Notes: generated by a model not told the origin, from the letters alone. A DNA stretch of 37,622 nucleotides from Chthonomonadaceae bacterium (GCA_025054835.1 JANWZQ010000138.1:1-37622), one strand, 5' to 3'; numbered from the stretch's first letter, positions 1 to 10,664 are shown. Made by a program: numbers and translations.

Positions 1-656
1 ATCCGGCAATCAGCGGCAAGGCCACTGTGTTCATCCGCCAGCTGTACAATGCGTATCTGGCTGCAGACGCGCTTCTGGCTGAAATCAACCCGCTGGCGGT
101 CACGGACGACGGGCGTGTTCTGGCTGCAGATGCCAAACTGGACATCGACGATAGCGCTCTGTTCCGTCACCCGGACCTGGAAGCTCTGGAGGAAGAGAGT
201 TACGAGGACCCGCTCGAGGCCCGGGCCAGTCTGGCAGGCATTGCCTACGTGCGGCTCGGTGGTAACATCGGGATCCTGTGCAACGGCGCTGGCCTGACCA
301 TGGCGACCATGGATGTAGTCAAGAGCGCAGGTGGATCCCCCGCGAACTTTCTGGATGTTGGCGGTGGCGCATCCGCCGAACGCGTCAAGGCCTGTCTCGA
401 ACTGGTGCTCTCCGATCCGAACGTGCGGGGCATCCTGATTAACATCTTCGGCGGGATTACCCGGGGGGACGAAGTAGCCCGCGGTATCATCGCGGCCACA
501 GAGAGCATGACAATCACGGTACCGATTGTGGTGCGTCTGGCCGGCACCCGCGCAGAGGCCGGAGCGGAGATCCTGGCGCAGTCCCGCCTGATCCCGGCGC
601 ACACCATGCAGGAAGCCGCCATGAAGATTGTCGAGCTGGTCGGTCGTACCTCCTGA
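1..656 (+). CDS. sucC: Succinyl-CoA ligase (ADP-forming) beta subunit, 3' part
   Basis: This is the C-terminal ~218 residues of the succinyl-CoA synthetase beta subunit, the TCA-cycle enzyme that couples succinyl-CoA cleavage to ATP or GTP formation. The reading frame is open through the left edge (first full codon at base 3), so the N-terminal ATP-grasp part lies outside the window. Visible family signatures are AEINPLAV, the CNGAGL and GGSPANFLDVGGGAS stretch of the CoA-ligase domain, and NIFGGITRGDEVA near the C-terminus. The usual family length is about 390 residues. A sucD alpha-subunit gene does not follow, although sucC-sucD is the common order; the next gene, 6 bp on, is a small membrane protein. 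Family assignment is firm. Confidence 0.95.
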   Translation, partial: PAISGKATVFIRQLYNAYLAADALLAEINPLAVTDDGRVLAADAKLDIDDSALFRHPDLEALEEESYEDPLEARASLAGIAYVRLGGNIGILCNGAGLTMATMDVVKSAGGSPANFLDVGGGASAERVKACLELVLSDPNVRGILINIFGGITRGDEVARGIIAATESMTITVPIVVRLAGTRAEAGAEILAQSRLIPAHTMQEAAMKIVELVGRTS

Positions 657-662
657 ACGCGC

Positions 663-1106
663 ATGCTGCTCCTGCTGGTCCACCTGGCTGCAACGCTCTT
701 CATGACGGGTGTGATCTGGTTTGTTCAGATCGTGCACTACCCGCTCTTCGGCAAGGTAGGCACTGCCGGCTACACGGAGTACGCTGCCGCGCACAGCCGG
801 CAGACGACGTGGGTTGTCGCCCCCCCGATGCTCATAGAACTGATCACAGCTGGCCTGCTGGCCGTGCATCCACCGGAGCCGATCGCTCTCTGGCAGGCCC
901 GGTTCGGCCTCGTGCTGGTGGGCATTGTCTGGATTTCCACGCTCTTCCTGCAGGTCCCACAACATAACGTGCTGGGCCACGGGTACGACCCGCGGGCACA
1001 CACACGCCTCGTCCAATCCAACTGGGTACGCACTGTCTGCTGGACGGTGCGCTCCCTGCTCGTCCTCTGGATGGTTGCTTCCTGCTTTCCCCGGGGCAAC
1101 ACGTAG
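663..1106 (+). CDS. Small integral membrane protein of unknown function
   Basis: A 147-residue protein with four likely membrane helices (about residues 2-24, 46-67, 78-98 and 121-141). Polar residues lie next to helix 1 (IVHYPLF), and the loop after it (TEYAAAHSRQTTWVV) is rich in His, Arg and Thr. The loop between helices 3 and 4 has QVPQHNVLGHGYD. Membrane-flanking histidines can bind metal or haem, but nothing here proves that. The ATG lies 6 bp after the sucC stop with no clear Shine-Dalgarno, which suggests translational coupling. I do not recognise a named family. The gene looks real because it continues the sucC transcript and has consistent hydrophobic periodicity. Confidence 0.75.
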   Translation: MLLLLVHLAATLFMTGVIWFVQIVHYPLFGKVGTAGYTEYAAAHSRQTTWVVAPPMLIELITAGLLAVHPPEPIALWQARFGLVLVGIVWISTLFLQVPQHNVLGHGYDPRAHTRLVQSNWVRTVCWTVRSLLVLWMVASCFPRGNT

Positions 1107-1111
1107 AATCC

Positions 1112-1140
1112 TTGCAACATTTGTCTCTCTGCGCTATCAT
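1112..1140 (+). promoter_or_regulatory. Sigma70-like promoter for the DUF1549/DUF1553 gene
   Basis: TTGCAA (1112-1117), a 17-bp spacer and TATCAT (1135-1140) give a reasonable housekeeping promoter about 70 bp upstream of the ATG at 1212. It separates the exported-protein pair from the sucC transcript. Read by eye only. Confidence 0.5.
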
Positions 1141-1211
1141 ACGTTAGCATGACATACTCGTCTTCGGCAATGTAGCCCCGGCACCGTGGTCCGCCCCGGA
1201 GGTTGTGCGCA

Positions 1212-3731
1212 ATGGCACCAATCAGATGGAACAGGATAACGCACGCACCCCTGTCGCCCATACGCAGAGCAACGCTGGCGCTGCTCTGCGTGCTGGCTCA
1301 CTCCGGGCCCGGAGTGAGCGCTGCACCTCCCCCCGGTCGGGGAACCACCGCCGGCAATCCCGTGATGCTCCCGGCACTGAGGGCCATCACGGTGACCCCG
1401 GTAAAGATCGTCCTCTCCGGCCCTTACGACGAAGCGCGCGTGCTGGTTGACGGCGCTTTCGTAGACGGCACAGTCCGCGACCTGAGCGCCGAGACCTCCA
1501 TGACAGTGGCCGACTCCAGAGTCGCTACTGTGGACGACAAAGGGATTGTCCGGGCGAAAAGTGACGGCCATACGGTGCTCTCGGTCCGGGTGCGCGGGCG
1601 TTCCGCATCGATCCCCGTCACAGTGCAGGGCGTCAGGAACGCGCGTCCCCCCCGATTTGTCACCGACGTGATCCCTGTACTCACCCGTGCGGGATGCACC
1701 GGCGGCGCCTGTCACGGTGCGAATTCCGGCAAAGGGGGCTTCCGGCTCTCTCTACTGGGATACGACCCGGACTGGGACTACCTCTCGCTCACCCGGCTTG
1801 GCGGAGCCCGCCGGATCACGCCCTCGGCGCCAGAAAACAGTTTGATCCTGCGCAAGCCCACTCTGGCTGCCCCCCATAAAGGGGGCAAGATCTTCACACC
1901 GGAATCCCCGCTGTATCGGATCCTGCGCGACTGGATCGCCGGTGGCATGCCCGCGCCGGACGCCAGGGAGCCCCGGGTCGTTCGTCTGGAAGTGACGCCT
2001 GCGGTGCGCACCATGGCGCCCGGGCAGACGCAACGCATCCGCGTGCGCGCACACTACTCGGACGGAACTATCCGGGATGTGACAGGACAGACTCTCTTCT
2101 CTGCCAGCGACGAGACTGTCGCCCGGGTCACGCCGAGTGGGGAGGCGCGTGTGGTTGGTCCCGGTGAAGGCGCAGTGATTATCCGATATCAGGGTCTGGT
2201 AGCCACAGCACGCCTGCGCGCTCCCTTTGCACCGCCGAAGAACGTCGCCGCGCAGCGCAGGTTCCGCAATCCGATCGATCTGCTGGTACAACGCAAACTC
2301 GATGCGCTCGGGCTGGAGACCTCCCCCCGTTGCACGGACGCCGAGTTCCTGCGTCGCGCCATGCTGGACATCACGGGCATACTCCCCACTCCTGAGGAGG
2401 TCCGGGCCTTCCTCGCCGATAAAGACCCGGCGAAGCGAGAGAAACTGGTGGATGCTCTTCTGGAACGCCCCGAGTACGTGGATTTCTGGGCTCTCAAGTG
2501 GGGCGATATCCTGCGCGCATCCCGGAATGTGCTGGGCGAACGGGGCATGTACGCGCTCAATCACTGGATCCGACAGAGCGTTGCCGAGAACAAGCCGTGG
2601 GATCGTTTCGCCCGCGAGATCCTGCTGGCGCAGGGTAGTCCGTTTGAGACAGGTCCGGTCAACTTCTACCGGTCTGCGACTACCCCGGAGGCCCTGGCCG
2701 AAACCACAGCACAGGTGTTCCTCGGAGTGCGTATGCAGTGTGCCCGTTGCCATAATCACCCCTTCGAGAAGTGGACTCAGAACCAGTACTACCAGATGGC
2801 GGCATTTTTCGCACGCGTCCGTTCGAAAGACGGTGACCGTCCGGGGGAACGCACCATTTTTCTGGCCCGCAACGGAGAAGTACATCACCCGCGCACCGGT
2901 CAGCCAGCTCCCCCGACACCTCTGGACGCCCGACCGATTCCGGCAGACTATGATGGAGATCGTCGTGAGAAGCTGGCGGAGTGGTTAACATCGAAGCATA
3001 ATCCTTTCTTCGCGCACGTACTGGTCAACCGTGTCTGGCGCCACATGATGGGGCGCGGCCTTGTGGAACCAGTAGACGACCTGCGCGCGACCAATCCGGC
3101 AAGCAACGAGGAGCTCTTCAACTACCTGGCCAGCGATTTCGCTGCCAGCGGATTCAACGTCAAGCGTCTGATCCGTAACATCGCGCTTTCCGAGACGTAC
3201 CAGAGGTCCTCCATCCCGACCCCGGGCAACGCACGCGACACGAAATACCATTCGCACTACGCCTTCAAGCGCCTCGGCGCGGAACAACTGCTGGATGCCA
3301 TCGCAGCGGCAACCGGCGTTCCTGAGAAGTTCAATGGCTATCCCTCCGGAACCCGCGCGGCGCAGCTGCCCGACTCCACAGTCGCCTCCTACTTTCTGGA
3401 CCTGTTCGGACGGCCTGCCCGCAATATCCCCTGTGAGTGCGAGCGGACTGATGAGCCGAACCTCGGCCAGATTCTGCACCTGATGAACAGCAAGGGGATC
3501 AACACACGTCTGTCTTCTCGCGAGGGTCGCGTGGCAAAGTTGATTGCTGCGAAGGCGCCTGATGACCGGTTGATCGAGGAGCTCTATCTCGCTTCCGTGT
3601 CCCGTCCGCCATCGAAGGAGGAACGTCAGAGAGCCACGAAGGCACTCGCAACCGCGAAAGATCGGCAGAAGGCGGCGGAAGACATCCTGTGGGCGCTGCT
3701 CAACTCTACAGAGTTCCTGTTCAATCACTGA
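1212..3731 (+). CDS. Exported DUF1549/DUF1553 protein with two Ig-like (BIG2) domains
   Basis: An 839-residue exported protein of the planctomycete-type cytochrome-like class (PSCyt/PSD families, DUF1549 and DUF1553). The ATG at 1212 is preferred over an in-frame TTG at 1203 because GGAGG ends at 1202, leaving proper spacing only for the ATG. A signal peptide covers about residues 1-38. Two bacterial Ig-like domains follow (about 45-125 and 255-340), separated by a segment with a C-x4-CH motif near residue 161 and the typical GKGGFRLSLLGYDP stretch. DUF1549 spans about 345-550 and includes a CARCH (CxxCH) motif near 510 followed by NHPFEKW. DUF1553 spans about 590-815 (NRVWRHMMGRGLVEPVDD). 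CxxCH suggests covalent haem, but haem binding in this family is not established by sequence alone. Natural substrates are unknown. The WD40 gene follows within 24 bp. Confidence 0.9.
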   Translation: MAPIRWNRITHAPLSPIRRATLALLCVLAHSGPGVSAAPPPGRGTTAGNPVMLPALRAITVTPVKIVLSGPYDEARVLVDGAFVDGTVRDLSAETSMTVADSRVATVDDKGIVRAKSDGHTVLSVRVRGRSASIPVTVQGVRNARPPRFVTDVIPVLTRAGCTGGACHGANSGKGGFRLSLLGYDPDWDYLSLTRLGGARRITPSAPENSLILRKPTLAAPHKGGKIFTPESPLYRILRDWIAGGMPAPDAREPRVVRLEVTPAVRTMAPGQTQRIRVRAHYSDGTIRDVTGQTLFSASDETVARVTPSGEARVVGPGEGAVIIRYQGLVATARLRAPFAPPKNVAAQRRFRNPIDLLVQRKLDALGLETSPRCTDAEFLRRAMLDITGILPTPEEVRAFLADKDPAKREKLVDALLERPEYVDFWALKWGDILRASRNVLGERGMYALNHWIRQSVAENKPWDRFAREILLAQGSPFETGPVNFYRSATTPEALAETTAQVFLGVRMQCARCHNHPFEKWTQNQYYQMAAFFARVRSKDGDRPGERTIFLARNGEVHHPRTGQPAPPTPLDARPIPADYDGDRREKLAEWLTSKHNPFFAHVLVNRVWRHMMGRGLVEPVDDLRATNPASNEELFNYLASDFAASGFNVKRLIRNIALSETYQRSSIPTPGNARDTKYHSHYAFKRLGAEQLLDAIAAATGVPEKFNGYPSGTRAAQLPDSTVASYFLDLFGRPARNIPCECERTDEPNLGQILHLMNSKGINTRLSSREGRVAKLIAAKAPDDRLIEELYLASVSRPPSKEERQRATKALATAKDRQKAAEDILWALLNSTEFLFNH

Positions 3732-3755
3732 CGGCCTGCAAGCAGGGTAGCGCGT

Positions 3756-4802
3756 ATGTGGATCCGTATATCGCAACGGTTGCAAAGGGCGTTCTGTCTG
3801 CCCGGGTTGCTCCTGTGCCTCGCGCCCGTTTCCGCCCGAACCCCTGTGCAGCAACCGGCTGAAGCCCGCCAAACTGCGCCCTCTGTGCCTCGTAAATCCC
3901 CTGCTCCTGTGACCGCGCTGGCGTTTGCGCCGGACGGGAAGACGCTTGCGGTCGGTGTTTTCCGGGAAGTACAGTTCTGGGACACAGAGACCTGGCAGAA
4001 GAAGGGGGTGTGGAAAGGACACAGCGATGCCGTGCGATCGCTGGTCTTCTCCCGGGATGGCAAATGGCTTGCAGCGGGGGGTGGCCTGCCGGGTGTCTCG
4101 GGCGATGTGCGCCTGTGGGACACCGCAGGCAGGCGTGAGGCCCGGTTACTTGGCGGGCACACCGATAGCGTCAATGCAGTCGCCTTCAGCCCGGACGGTA
4201 GCATGCTCGCCTCGGCAAGCGCGGATCGCACAGTACGCCTCTGGGATGTAGCCTCCGGGAAAGTGGTACGCACGTTGAGCGAGCATGCGGACGCGGTCTG
4301 GGGTGTGGCTTTTAATGCCGATGGGAAGCACCTCGTCACTGCGGGAGCGGATCGCAGTATCAAAGCATGGGAGGTTGCTACCGGCAAGCGGCTCTACTCC
4401 GTGGAAGCGCACACGGAACCTGTTCACGATGTGGAATTCGGGCCAGACGGCAGGCAGCTGATCACAGCCGGCGCAGACCGGCAGGCGAAGATGTGGAATT
4501 TCAGCGCGACCGGTTGCAACCATGTGCGCACACTCGGGGGACACGGGCAGGTCGTGTACGCCGTGGCCGTTTCTCCCGACGGCAGCCTGCTCGCCACCGC
4601 CTCCGGTGACAGGTCGGTGCGCCTCTGGCGTACGGGCAACGGTGAGCTTCTGGCTACTTTCACGGGCGCCCGGGACTGGCTCTACTCGGTCGGCTTCAGT
4701 CCGGACGGCAAGCAGGTCGCTGCCGGAACTTACGACGGCATGGTGCTGATCTGGAGCACGGGTGACCGGAAGCAGGTTGCCGCGCTTACCACAGGCCGTT
4801 GA
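3756..4802 (+). CDS. Exported seven-bladed WD40 repeat protein
   Basis: A 348-residue protein with an N-terminal signal peptide (about residues 1-27, hydrophobic LPGLLLCLAPVSA) and seven WD40 repeats filling the rest. The seven repeat ends can be read as QFWD, RLWD, RLWD, KAWE, KMWN, RLWR and LIWS, most with the usual GH about 30 residues earlier and FSPDG-like strands. Seven repeats close one beta-propeller, normally a protein-binding scaffold. It starts 24 bp after the DUF1549/DUF1553 gene on the same strand. WD40 proteins are known companions of that family, so the two probably act together outside the cytoplasm; the partner role is inference. Confidence 0.9.
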   Translation: MWIRISQRLQRAFCLPGLLLCLAPVSARTPVQQPAEARQTAPSVPRKSPAPVTALAFAPDGKTLAVGVFREVQFWDTETWQKKGVWKGHSDAVRSLVFSRDGKWLAAGGGLPGVSGDVRLWDTAGRREARLLGGHTDSVNAVAFSPDGSMLASASADRTVRLWDVASGKVVRTLSEHADAVWGVAFNADGKHLVTAGADRSIKAWEVATGKRLYSVEAHTEPVHDVEFGPDGRQLITAGADRQAKMWNFSATGCNHVRTLGGHGQVVYAVAVSPDGSLLATASGDRSVRLWRTGNGELLATFTGARDWLYSVGFSPDGKQVAAGTYDGMVLIWSTGDRKQVAALTTGR

Positions 4803-4803
4803 G

Positions 4804-4825
4804 GCACACCTTCCCCGTTGTGTGC
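4804..4825. terminator. Short inverted repeat between convergent genes
   Basis: GCACAC (4804-4809) and GTGTGC (4820-4825) form a 6-bp stem with a 10-nt loop in the 30-bp gap between the convergent WD40 and gdhA genes. There is no T-tract on either side, so it is at best a weak bidirectional terminator. Confidence 0.3.
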
Positions 4826-4832
4826 AAGGATA

Positions 4833-6347
<1,515 letters not shown>

Positions 6348-7040
6348 ATGCTGTTTGATCCGCTCTATCTGGTGTTCGCGTTGCCGCCGTTGCTGCTCGG
6401 TCTCTGGGCACAGTGGCGGGTTCACAGCGCGGTCAGCCGTTACTCGGAGGTTGTTACGGCATATGGCCTGACGGGAGCGGAAGTCGCCCGCCGTCTTCTG
6501 GATGCCGCCGGGCTCTATCATGTGCAGGTTGAGCCGGTACCCGGTCACCTGACGGACCACTACGATCCGCGCACCAAAACGCTGCGGTTGAGCGAGGCGG
6601 TGTATGGCGCGCCGACGGTGGCCGCCGCCGGTATCGCCGCGCACGAGATGGGTCATGCTCTACAGGACGCGCAGAACTACGGCCCGCTGGTGCTGCGCAG
6701 CGCGATGGTTCCCACCGTTCAGTTTGGCAGCTGGCTCGGCCCGCTGCTCTTCATGATCGGTCTGTTCACCAATATGATCGGTCTGGCCTGGCTGGGACTG
6801 CTGCTCTTCGGCGCGGTCGCTGCCTTCACCCTGGTGACCCTGCCTGTGGAGTATGACGCATCCCGGCGAGCTAAAGCGTTACTGCATGCACACGGGCTGG
6901 TGAGCCGGGCGGAACTGCGTGGCGTGGATGCTGTTCTGGACGCTGCAGCTCTTACCTACGTCGCTGCCGCCGCACAGGCGATCGGGAACCTGCTGTACTA
7001 CGTGGTGCTGCTGACCGGCGGCGGGCGTAGCCGCGACTGA
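6348..7040 (+). CDS. YugP-type membrane zinc metallopeptidase
   Basis: A 230-residue membrane protein of the neutral zinc metallopeptidase family (PF04298, Bacillus YugP type). The zinc motif HEMGH is at residues 99-103, within the usual AAHEMGHALQ context, and the glutamate is the catalytic base expected for zincins. Hydrophobic segments lie at about residues 4-20, 120-165 (two closely spaced helices) and near the C-terminus (AIGNLLYYVVLL). An AAGGAGGA ribosome site lies just before the ATG. Physiological substrates of the family are not well defined; a role in membrane protein turnover is likely. The stop at 7040 faces the YyaL-type gene, whose stop lies 8 bp away, leaving no room for a separate terminator. 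Confidence 0.9.
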   Translation: MLFDPLYLVFALPPLLLGLWAQWRVHSAVSRYSEVVTAYGLTGAEVARRLLDAAGLYHVQVEPVPGHLTDHYDPRTKTLRLSEAVYGAPTVAAAGIAAHEMGHALQDAQNYGPLVLRSAMVPTVQFGSWLGPLLFMIGLFTNMIGLAWLGLLLFGAVAAFTLVTLPVEYDASRRAKALLHAHGLVSRAELRGVDAVLDAAALTYVAAAAQAIGNLLYYVVLLTGGGRSRD

Positions 7041-7047
7041 CGGGTGC

Positions 7048-9123
7048 TCACGCGCTCAACAGTCGCTGCAGGTCCTCCGGTGCGGTGACCGGTTCCCGGC
7101 AGACGAACCGCTCACAGACATATGCGGTCGGTTGCCCGTCTCGCAACTCGCGATGCCGCAGAAGCGGGACAGGATAGTCATCGGGAACCGGTTCCCTGGC
7201 CACAGCGATGATCCTGTTGGGCCGATACTCCCGGTATACGACCTGCAGGAGGGCCTGTGTGCGTGGATCTGCAGGTTCCCCCACAATGACGACCTCTTCT
7301 GGCGTGGCGAGGTAGAAGTCCAGTACGCCCAGCATGCGCGCGAAACTGTACGGGTGCCTCTCCATGAGGGTTGCTATCCGACGCAGGGCTTTTGCGGCGA
7401 GCTGACGGTAGCTGTCGTCCCCGGTGAGCGCGCTGATCCTGAGCAGGACTTCCATCGCGACAGAGTTGCCGCTCGGGATGGCGTTATCGTCCCAGTCTTT
7501 CAGGCGATGGATCAGAGCCTCGTGGTCGTTGCTGGTCGCAAAGAAGCCATCCCCCTGCGGGTCCTGGAACAGCGCGAGCATGGTCCGGATCAGCTCCTGC
7601 GCGAAGGTAAACCACTGCACGTCTCCGGTTGCGGCGTACAGGTGCAGCAGTCCATCGGCGTAGAAGGCGTAGTCTTCCAGATACGCGTTCAACTTTGCCT
7701 GCCCGTGACGGCAGGTGCGCAACAACCGGAGAGGGTTTCCGGGCACCACAAGGGTGTCATGCACGAACCGTGCGTTGCGTTCCGCCGCCCGGAGTAGCGT
7801 GCTCTCCTGGAAAATCGCGCCGCACTCCGCAAACGCGGCCAGCATCAGGCCATTCCATGCGGTCAGCACCTTATCGTCCAGTCCGGGCCGAACACGTTGC
7901 TCGCGATGCTGAAACAGGCGGACACGCCCTTCATCCAGGATGCGCGCTGTCTCCTCCTCACGGAGGCCGAACAGGCGAGCCGTCTCGGGCACGTCCATCA
8001 CCACGCGCAGGACGTTGCGCCCTTCCCAGTTGCCATGATGGGTAATGTCGTAGTAGGCGCAGAACACCGTGCCGTCACGCTCTCCCAGAACCTGCTTGAC
8101 TTCATCGGGGGTCCAGACGAAGAAGCGCCCCTCTTCCCCTTCGCTGTCCGCATCCTGCGCGGAGTAGAACTCTCCCTGCGGACCGGTCATCTCGCGCAGA
8201 ACGTAGTCCAGGATCTCTTCCGCCACGCCACGATAGAACGATTTGCCAGTCGCCTGATAGCACCGTGCGTAGACCTGCGCGAGCTGCGCGTTATCGTAGA
8301 GCATTTTTTCGAAGTGGGGCACCAGCCACTCCGCATCTGTACTGTAACGATGGAAGCCTCCACCCAGCTGATCGTAAATGCCGCCAAGCGCCATGCGCTG
8401 CAACGTCTTCTCGACCATTGCCAGTGGCTCCTGCCGCCGACTGCGCGCATGGAAGCGCAGTAGAAAATCGAGGTTGGCTGGCTGTGGAAACTTGGGCGCA
8501 TATCCAAAGCCGCCGTGGTGTGGATCGAACTGTCGCGCAAGCGTCTCAAACGCCCGTTCCAGCACCTGTCCGGTGAGTACTGTCTCGGTTTGATGCGCTG
8601 CCAGATCTGTGCTTTCTTTCAAATGGCGCAGCACCTCTTCCCCTTGCTGGATCACCTCGACCCGGCGCTCACGCCACGCTTCTGCCACCGCCTCGAGCAC
8701 GCGTGGAAATCCGGGTCGGCCATACCGGTCCTCCGGTGGGAAGTACGTGCCAGCATAGAAGGGCCTGCCTTCCGGGGTCAGGAAGACTGTCATCGGCCAG
8801 CCTCCCTGTCCGGTCATCAGTTGCACCGCCTGCATGTAGATCGCATCGATGTCCGGGCGCTCTTCACGGTCCACTTTGACGTTGACGAAGTGCCGGTTCA
8901 TGATGTCAGCGATCGCCTCGTTTTCAAAGCATTCACGCTCCATAACATGACACCAGTGGCAGGCCGAATAACCCACCGAGAGCAGGATGGGTTTGTCCTC
9001 TTCTCTGGCGCGCGCAAAGGCCTCTTCACCCCATGGATACCAGTCCACGGGATTGAACCGGTGCTGCAGCAGGTAGGGACTGGTCTCCTGCGCCAGTCGG
9101 TTGGTCCGCCCGGGGGTTGTCAT
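7048..9123 (-). CDS. Thioredoxin-fold protein of the YyaL/SSP411 (DUF255) family
   Basis: A 691-residue protein with an N-terminal thioredoxin-like DUF255 domain and a C-terminal (alpha/alpha)6-barrel region resembling N-acylglucosamine 2-epimerase and cellobiose epimerase folds. The start TNRLAQETSPYLLQH is the hallmark of the family, followed by SACHWCHVM with a CxxC pair at Cys55 and Cys58, and VDREERPDID and GGWPMTVFLTP downstream. The later segment contains GGGFHRYSTD, HFEKMLYDNAQL and LDDKVLTAWNGL. ATG 9123 is chosen over an in-frame start at 9171 because GGAAGGAG sits correctly in front of it. Biochemical function of the family is unproven; a redox or sugar-related role is usually suggested. 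It is a single gene on the minus strand. Confidence 0.92.
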   Translation of the reverse strand: MTTPGRTNRLAQETSPYLLQHRFNPVDWYPWGEEAFARAREEDKPILLSVGYSACHWCHVMERECFENEAIADIMNRHFVNVKVDREERPDIDAIYMQAVQLMTGQGGWPMTVFLTPEGRPFYAGTYFPPEDRYGRPGFPRVLEAVAEAWRERRVEVIQQGEEVLRHLKESTDLAAHQTETVLTGQVLERAFETLARQFDPHHGGFGYAPKFPQPANLDFLLRFHARSRRQEPLAMVEKTLQRMALGGIYDQLGGGFHRYSTDAEWLVPHFEKMLYDNAQLAQVYARCYQATGKSFYRGVAEEILDYVLREMTGPQGEFYSAQDADSEGEEGRFFVWTPDEVKQVLGERDGTVFCAYYDITHHGNWEGRNVLRVVMDVPETARLFGLREEETARILDEGRVRLFQHREQRVRPGLDDKVLTAWNGLMLAAFAECGAIFQESTLLRAAERNARFVHDTLVVPGNPLRLLRTCRHGQAKLNAYLEDYAFYADGLLHLYAATGDVQWFTFAQELIRTMLALFQDPQGDGFFATSNDHEALIHRLKDWDDNAIPSGNSVAMEVLLRISALTGDDSYRQLAAKALRRIATLMERHPYSFARMLGVLDFYLATPEEVVIVGEPADPRTQALLQVVYREYRPNRIIAVAREPVPDDYPVPLLRHRELRDGQPTAYVCERFVCREPVTAPEDLQRLLSA

Positions 9124-9223
9124 CTCTGCCGACTCCTTCCAACATGCATTGCTAGTTATGACGATTGGCAACTCTGCGACGTTGCTTCTTGCAGCGTTTG
9201 ATCCGGCGGCATACCGACACAGA

Positions 9224-9249
9224 AGGGCTGCCTGAGATCAGGCAGCCCT
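9224..9249 (-). terminator. Hairpin downstream of the dockerin-type secreted protein
   Basis: A 10-bp perfect stem (AGGGCTGCCT with AGGCAGCCCT, loop GAGATC) lies 42 bp after the stop of the gene at 9291. On the minus strand it is followed by TCTGTGT, a poor T-tract. It probably ends the minus-strand transcript and could also insulate the YyaL-type gene. Confidence 0.6.
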
Positions 9250-9290
9250 GGCAGGTTACGGGCCTGTTACGGCACTCCGATATGCTGTCT

Positions 9291-10601
9291 CTACGGCGCG
9301 CCGGACAGATCGAAGTTACGGATCAGCAGATCGAGATCCAGAACGTCCACAGCGCCATCGCAGTTGAAATCCGCCACGCCATTGTTCCACCCGGGATCCC
9401 CGGAAGACGTGTCGAACGACTCGATCAACGCACTCAGATCCAGCACATCCACAAAGTTGTCGTTGTTCGCGTCACCGCCCAGCAACGTGCCCACGCGCAC
9501 GCCTGTGACGTCGCCCGCGGCAGCATCCAGAGGTACCGCGTTGGCCAACCACTTCGGTCCCTTGACCCACAACGTGAAGTGTTGAATGGGCACATCCGTG
9601 AGAGACCATGCGCCAGATGCTGTGGGTGTGACGGTCCGGGTGATGGTAGGCAACCCGTCATCCGGCCGGAGCTCAAAGACCAGCGGAACGTTGGGGGAGC
9701 ACTGTTCCAGTGCTACCGTGCCGCTCACGCGTACCCGCGGAAACTCGTTATGATTGCCGGGGGAGGCCTGCCCATCAAAGACGCAGAAGCGGTTCATCCC
9801 GTTGACGATGACCTCGTCCATGATCTCATTGGGATCGAACGGGTACGGGCCATTGCCAGATCCGAACACATCCATGGCGATCCACTTGCGATTGGGAAGC
9901 CGGATGCACAGGTCGGGGGTGAACACATCGTTGCCCATCTGCACTCCCCCGAACTGCCGGGCGTAGACGCGGCCGGTTACTGCATCCCCCTGCTCCGAGA
10001 AGATCCCGAAAGCATCCACGACCTGCTGCACCTTGGTCGCCCAGATGGACCCGGGGCCGGTCTCGATCACTCCATCATCATTGAGATCCAGATCCTCACC
10101 CAGGTCGAATTCCTGCCCGGGCTTCATTCGCACGAGGAAGTAGGTTTGCGCGTTATTCTCGATGGTGTTGTCCGGCGGATTGGGCGGATCTGTGTAGTTG
10201 ACGAAAGGCCGCACGAGGACACGCGTGTCCGGATGTGGAGGAGGCTGAAGCACCGCGGTGGTGTCGCGATGCAGGAGCAGACGATTCGCGCCGGTTGTGA
10301 GCCCATCGTAGTTGATCACCTGCTCGATGCGCCCGGTCCGGATGCGCGCAGGGGGGATCGGCACATCATCTTCGTGCGTGTCGCCCTCCACGATGATCAG
10401 ACGCAACCCGTTCATGCTCTCGTTGGGCGTATCGCTCAGGTACTCGATGTACTCTCGCCCGAAGTCATTGGCTCCGGGGGGGTTGGCCAGGATCTCGTTG
10501 ATGCGGACCTCAGCGCGGGCCGCGCAGGCCAGTAACATGGCCAGCGCCCCGATCCATACAGCAGCGTACCCGCTGCACCGGTGGCCAGATTGTTTGATCA
10601 T
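9291..10601 (-). CDS. Secreted lamin-tail-like protein with C-terminal dockerin-type module
   Basis: A 436-residue exported protein. A signal peptide (about 1-30) precedes a region starting VRINEILANPPG, typical of lamin-tail-domain-like secreted proteins. A central segment has acidic DLNDDGVIET, then a beta-rich stretch (about 290-365) reminiscent of a CNA-B/Ig-like domain. The C-terminus (about 373-436) carries two calcium-loop repeats, GDANNDNFVDVLDLSAL and ADFNCDGAVDVLDLDLL, which is the dockerin type I pattern. Dockerins bind cohesins, or may serve as stable calcium-binding tails where no cohesin exists. The first ~250 residues are clearly paralogous to the next gene upstream (10725-11534). 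The ATG has AGAGGGA in front of it. Function unknown; probably cell-surface or extracellular. Confidence 0.8.
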   Translation of the reverse strand: MIKQSGHRCSGYAAVWIGALAMLLACAARAEVRINEILANPPGANDFGREYIEYLSDTPNESMNGLRLIIVEGDTHEDDVPIPPARIRTGRIEQVINYDGLTTGANRLLLHRDTTAVLQPPPHPDTRVLVRPFVNYTDPPNPPDNTIENNAQTYFLVRMKPGQEFDLGEDLDLNDDGVIETGPGSIWATKVQQVVDAFGIFSEQGDAVTGRVYARQFGGVQMGNDVFTPDLCIRLPNRKWIAMDVFGSGNGPYPFDPNEIMDEVIVNGMNRFCVFDGQASPGNHNEFPRVRVSGTVALEQCSPNVPLVFELRPDDGLPTITRTVTPTASGAWSLTDVPIQHFTLWVKGPKWLANAVPLDAAAGDVTGVRVGTLLGGDANNDNFVDVLDLSALIESFDTSSGDPGWNNGVADFNCDGAVDVLDLDLLIRNFDLSGAP

Positions 10602-10664
10602 AACGTGTTCCCTCTTGACAGTGAAGTGATGCTGTCCACCACCTCATGAAACGGCAGACAGAAC

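Noticed and set aside
9165-10535. 456-codon plus-strand frame opposite the dockerin-type gene
   Set aside because: The minus-strand protein has a signal peptide and dockerin loops; the plus-strand frame has neither start signal nor domain.
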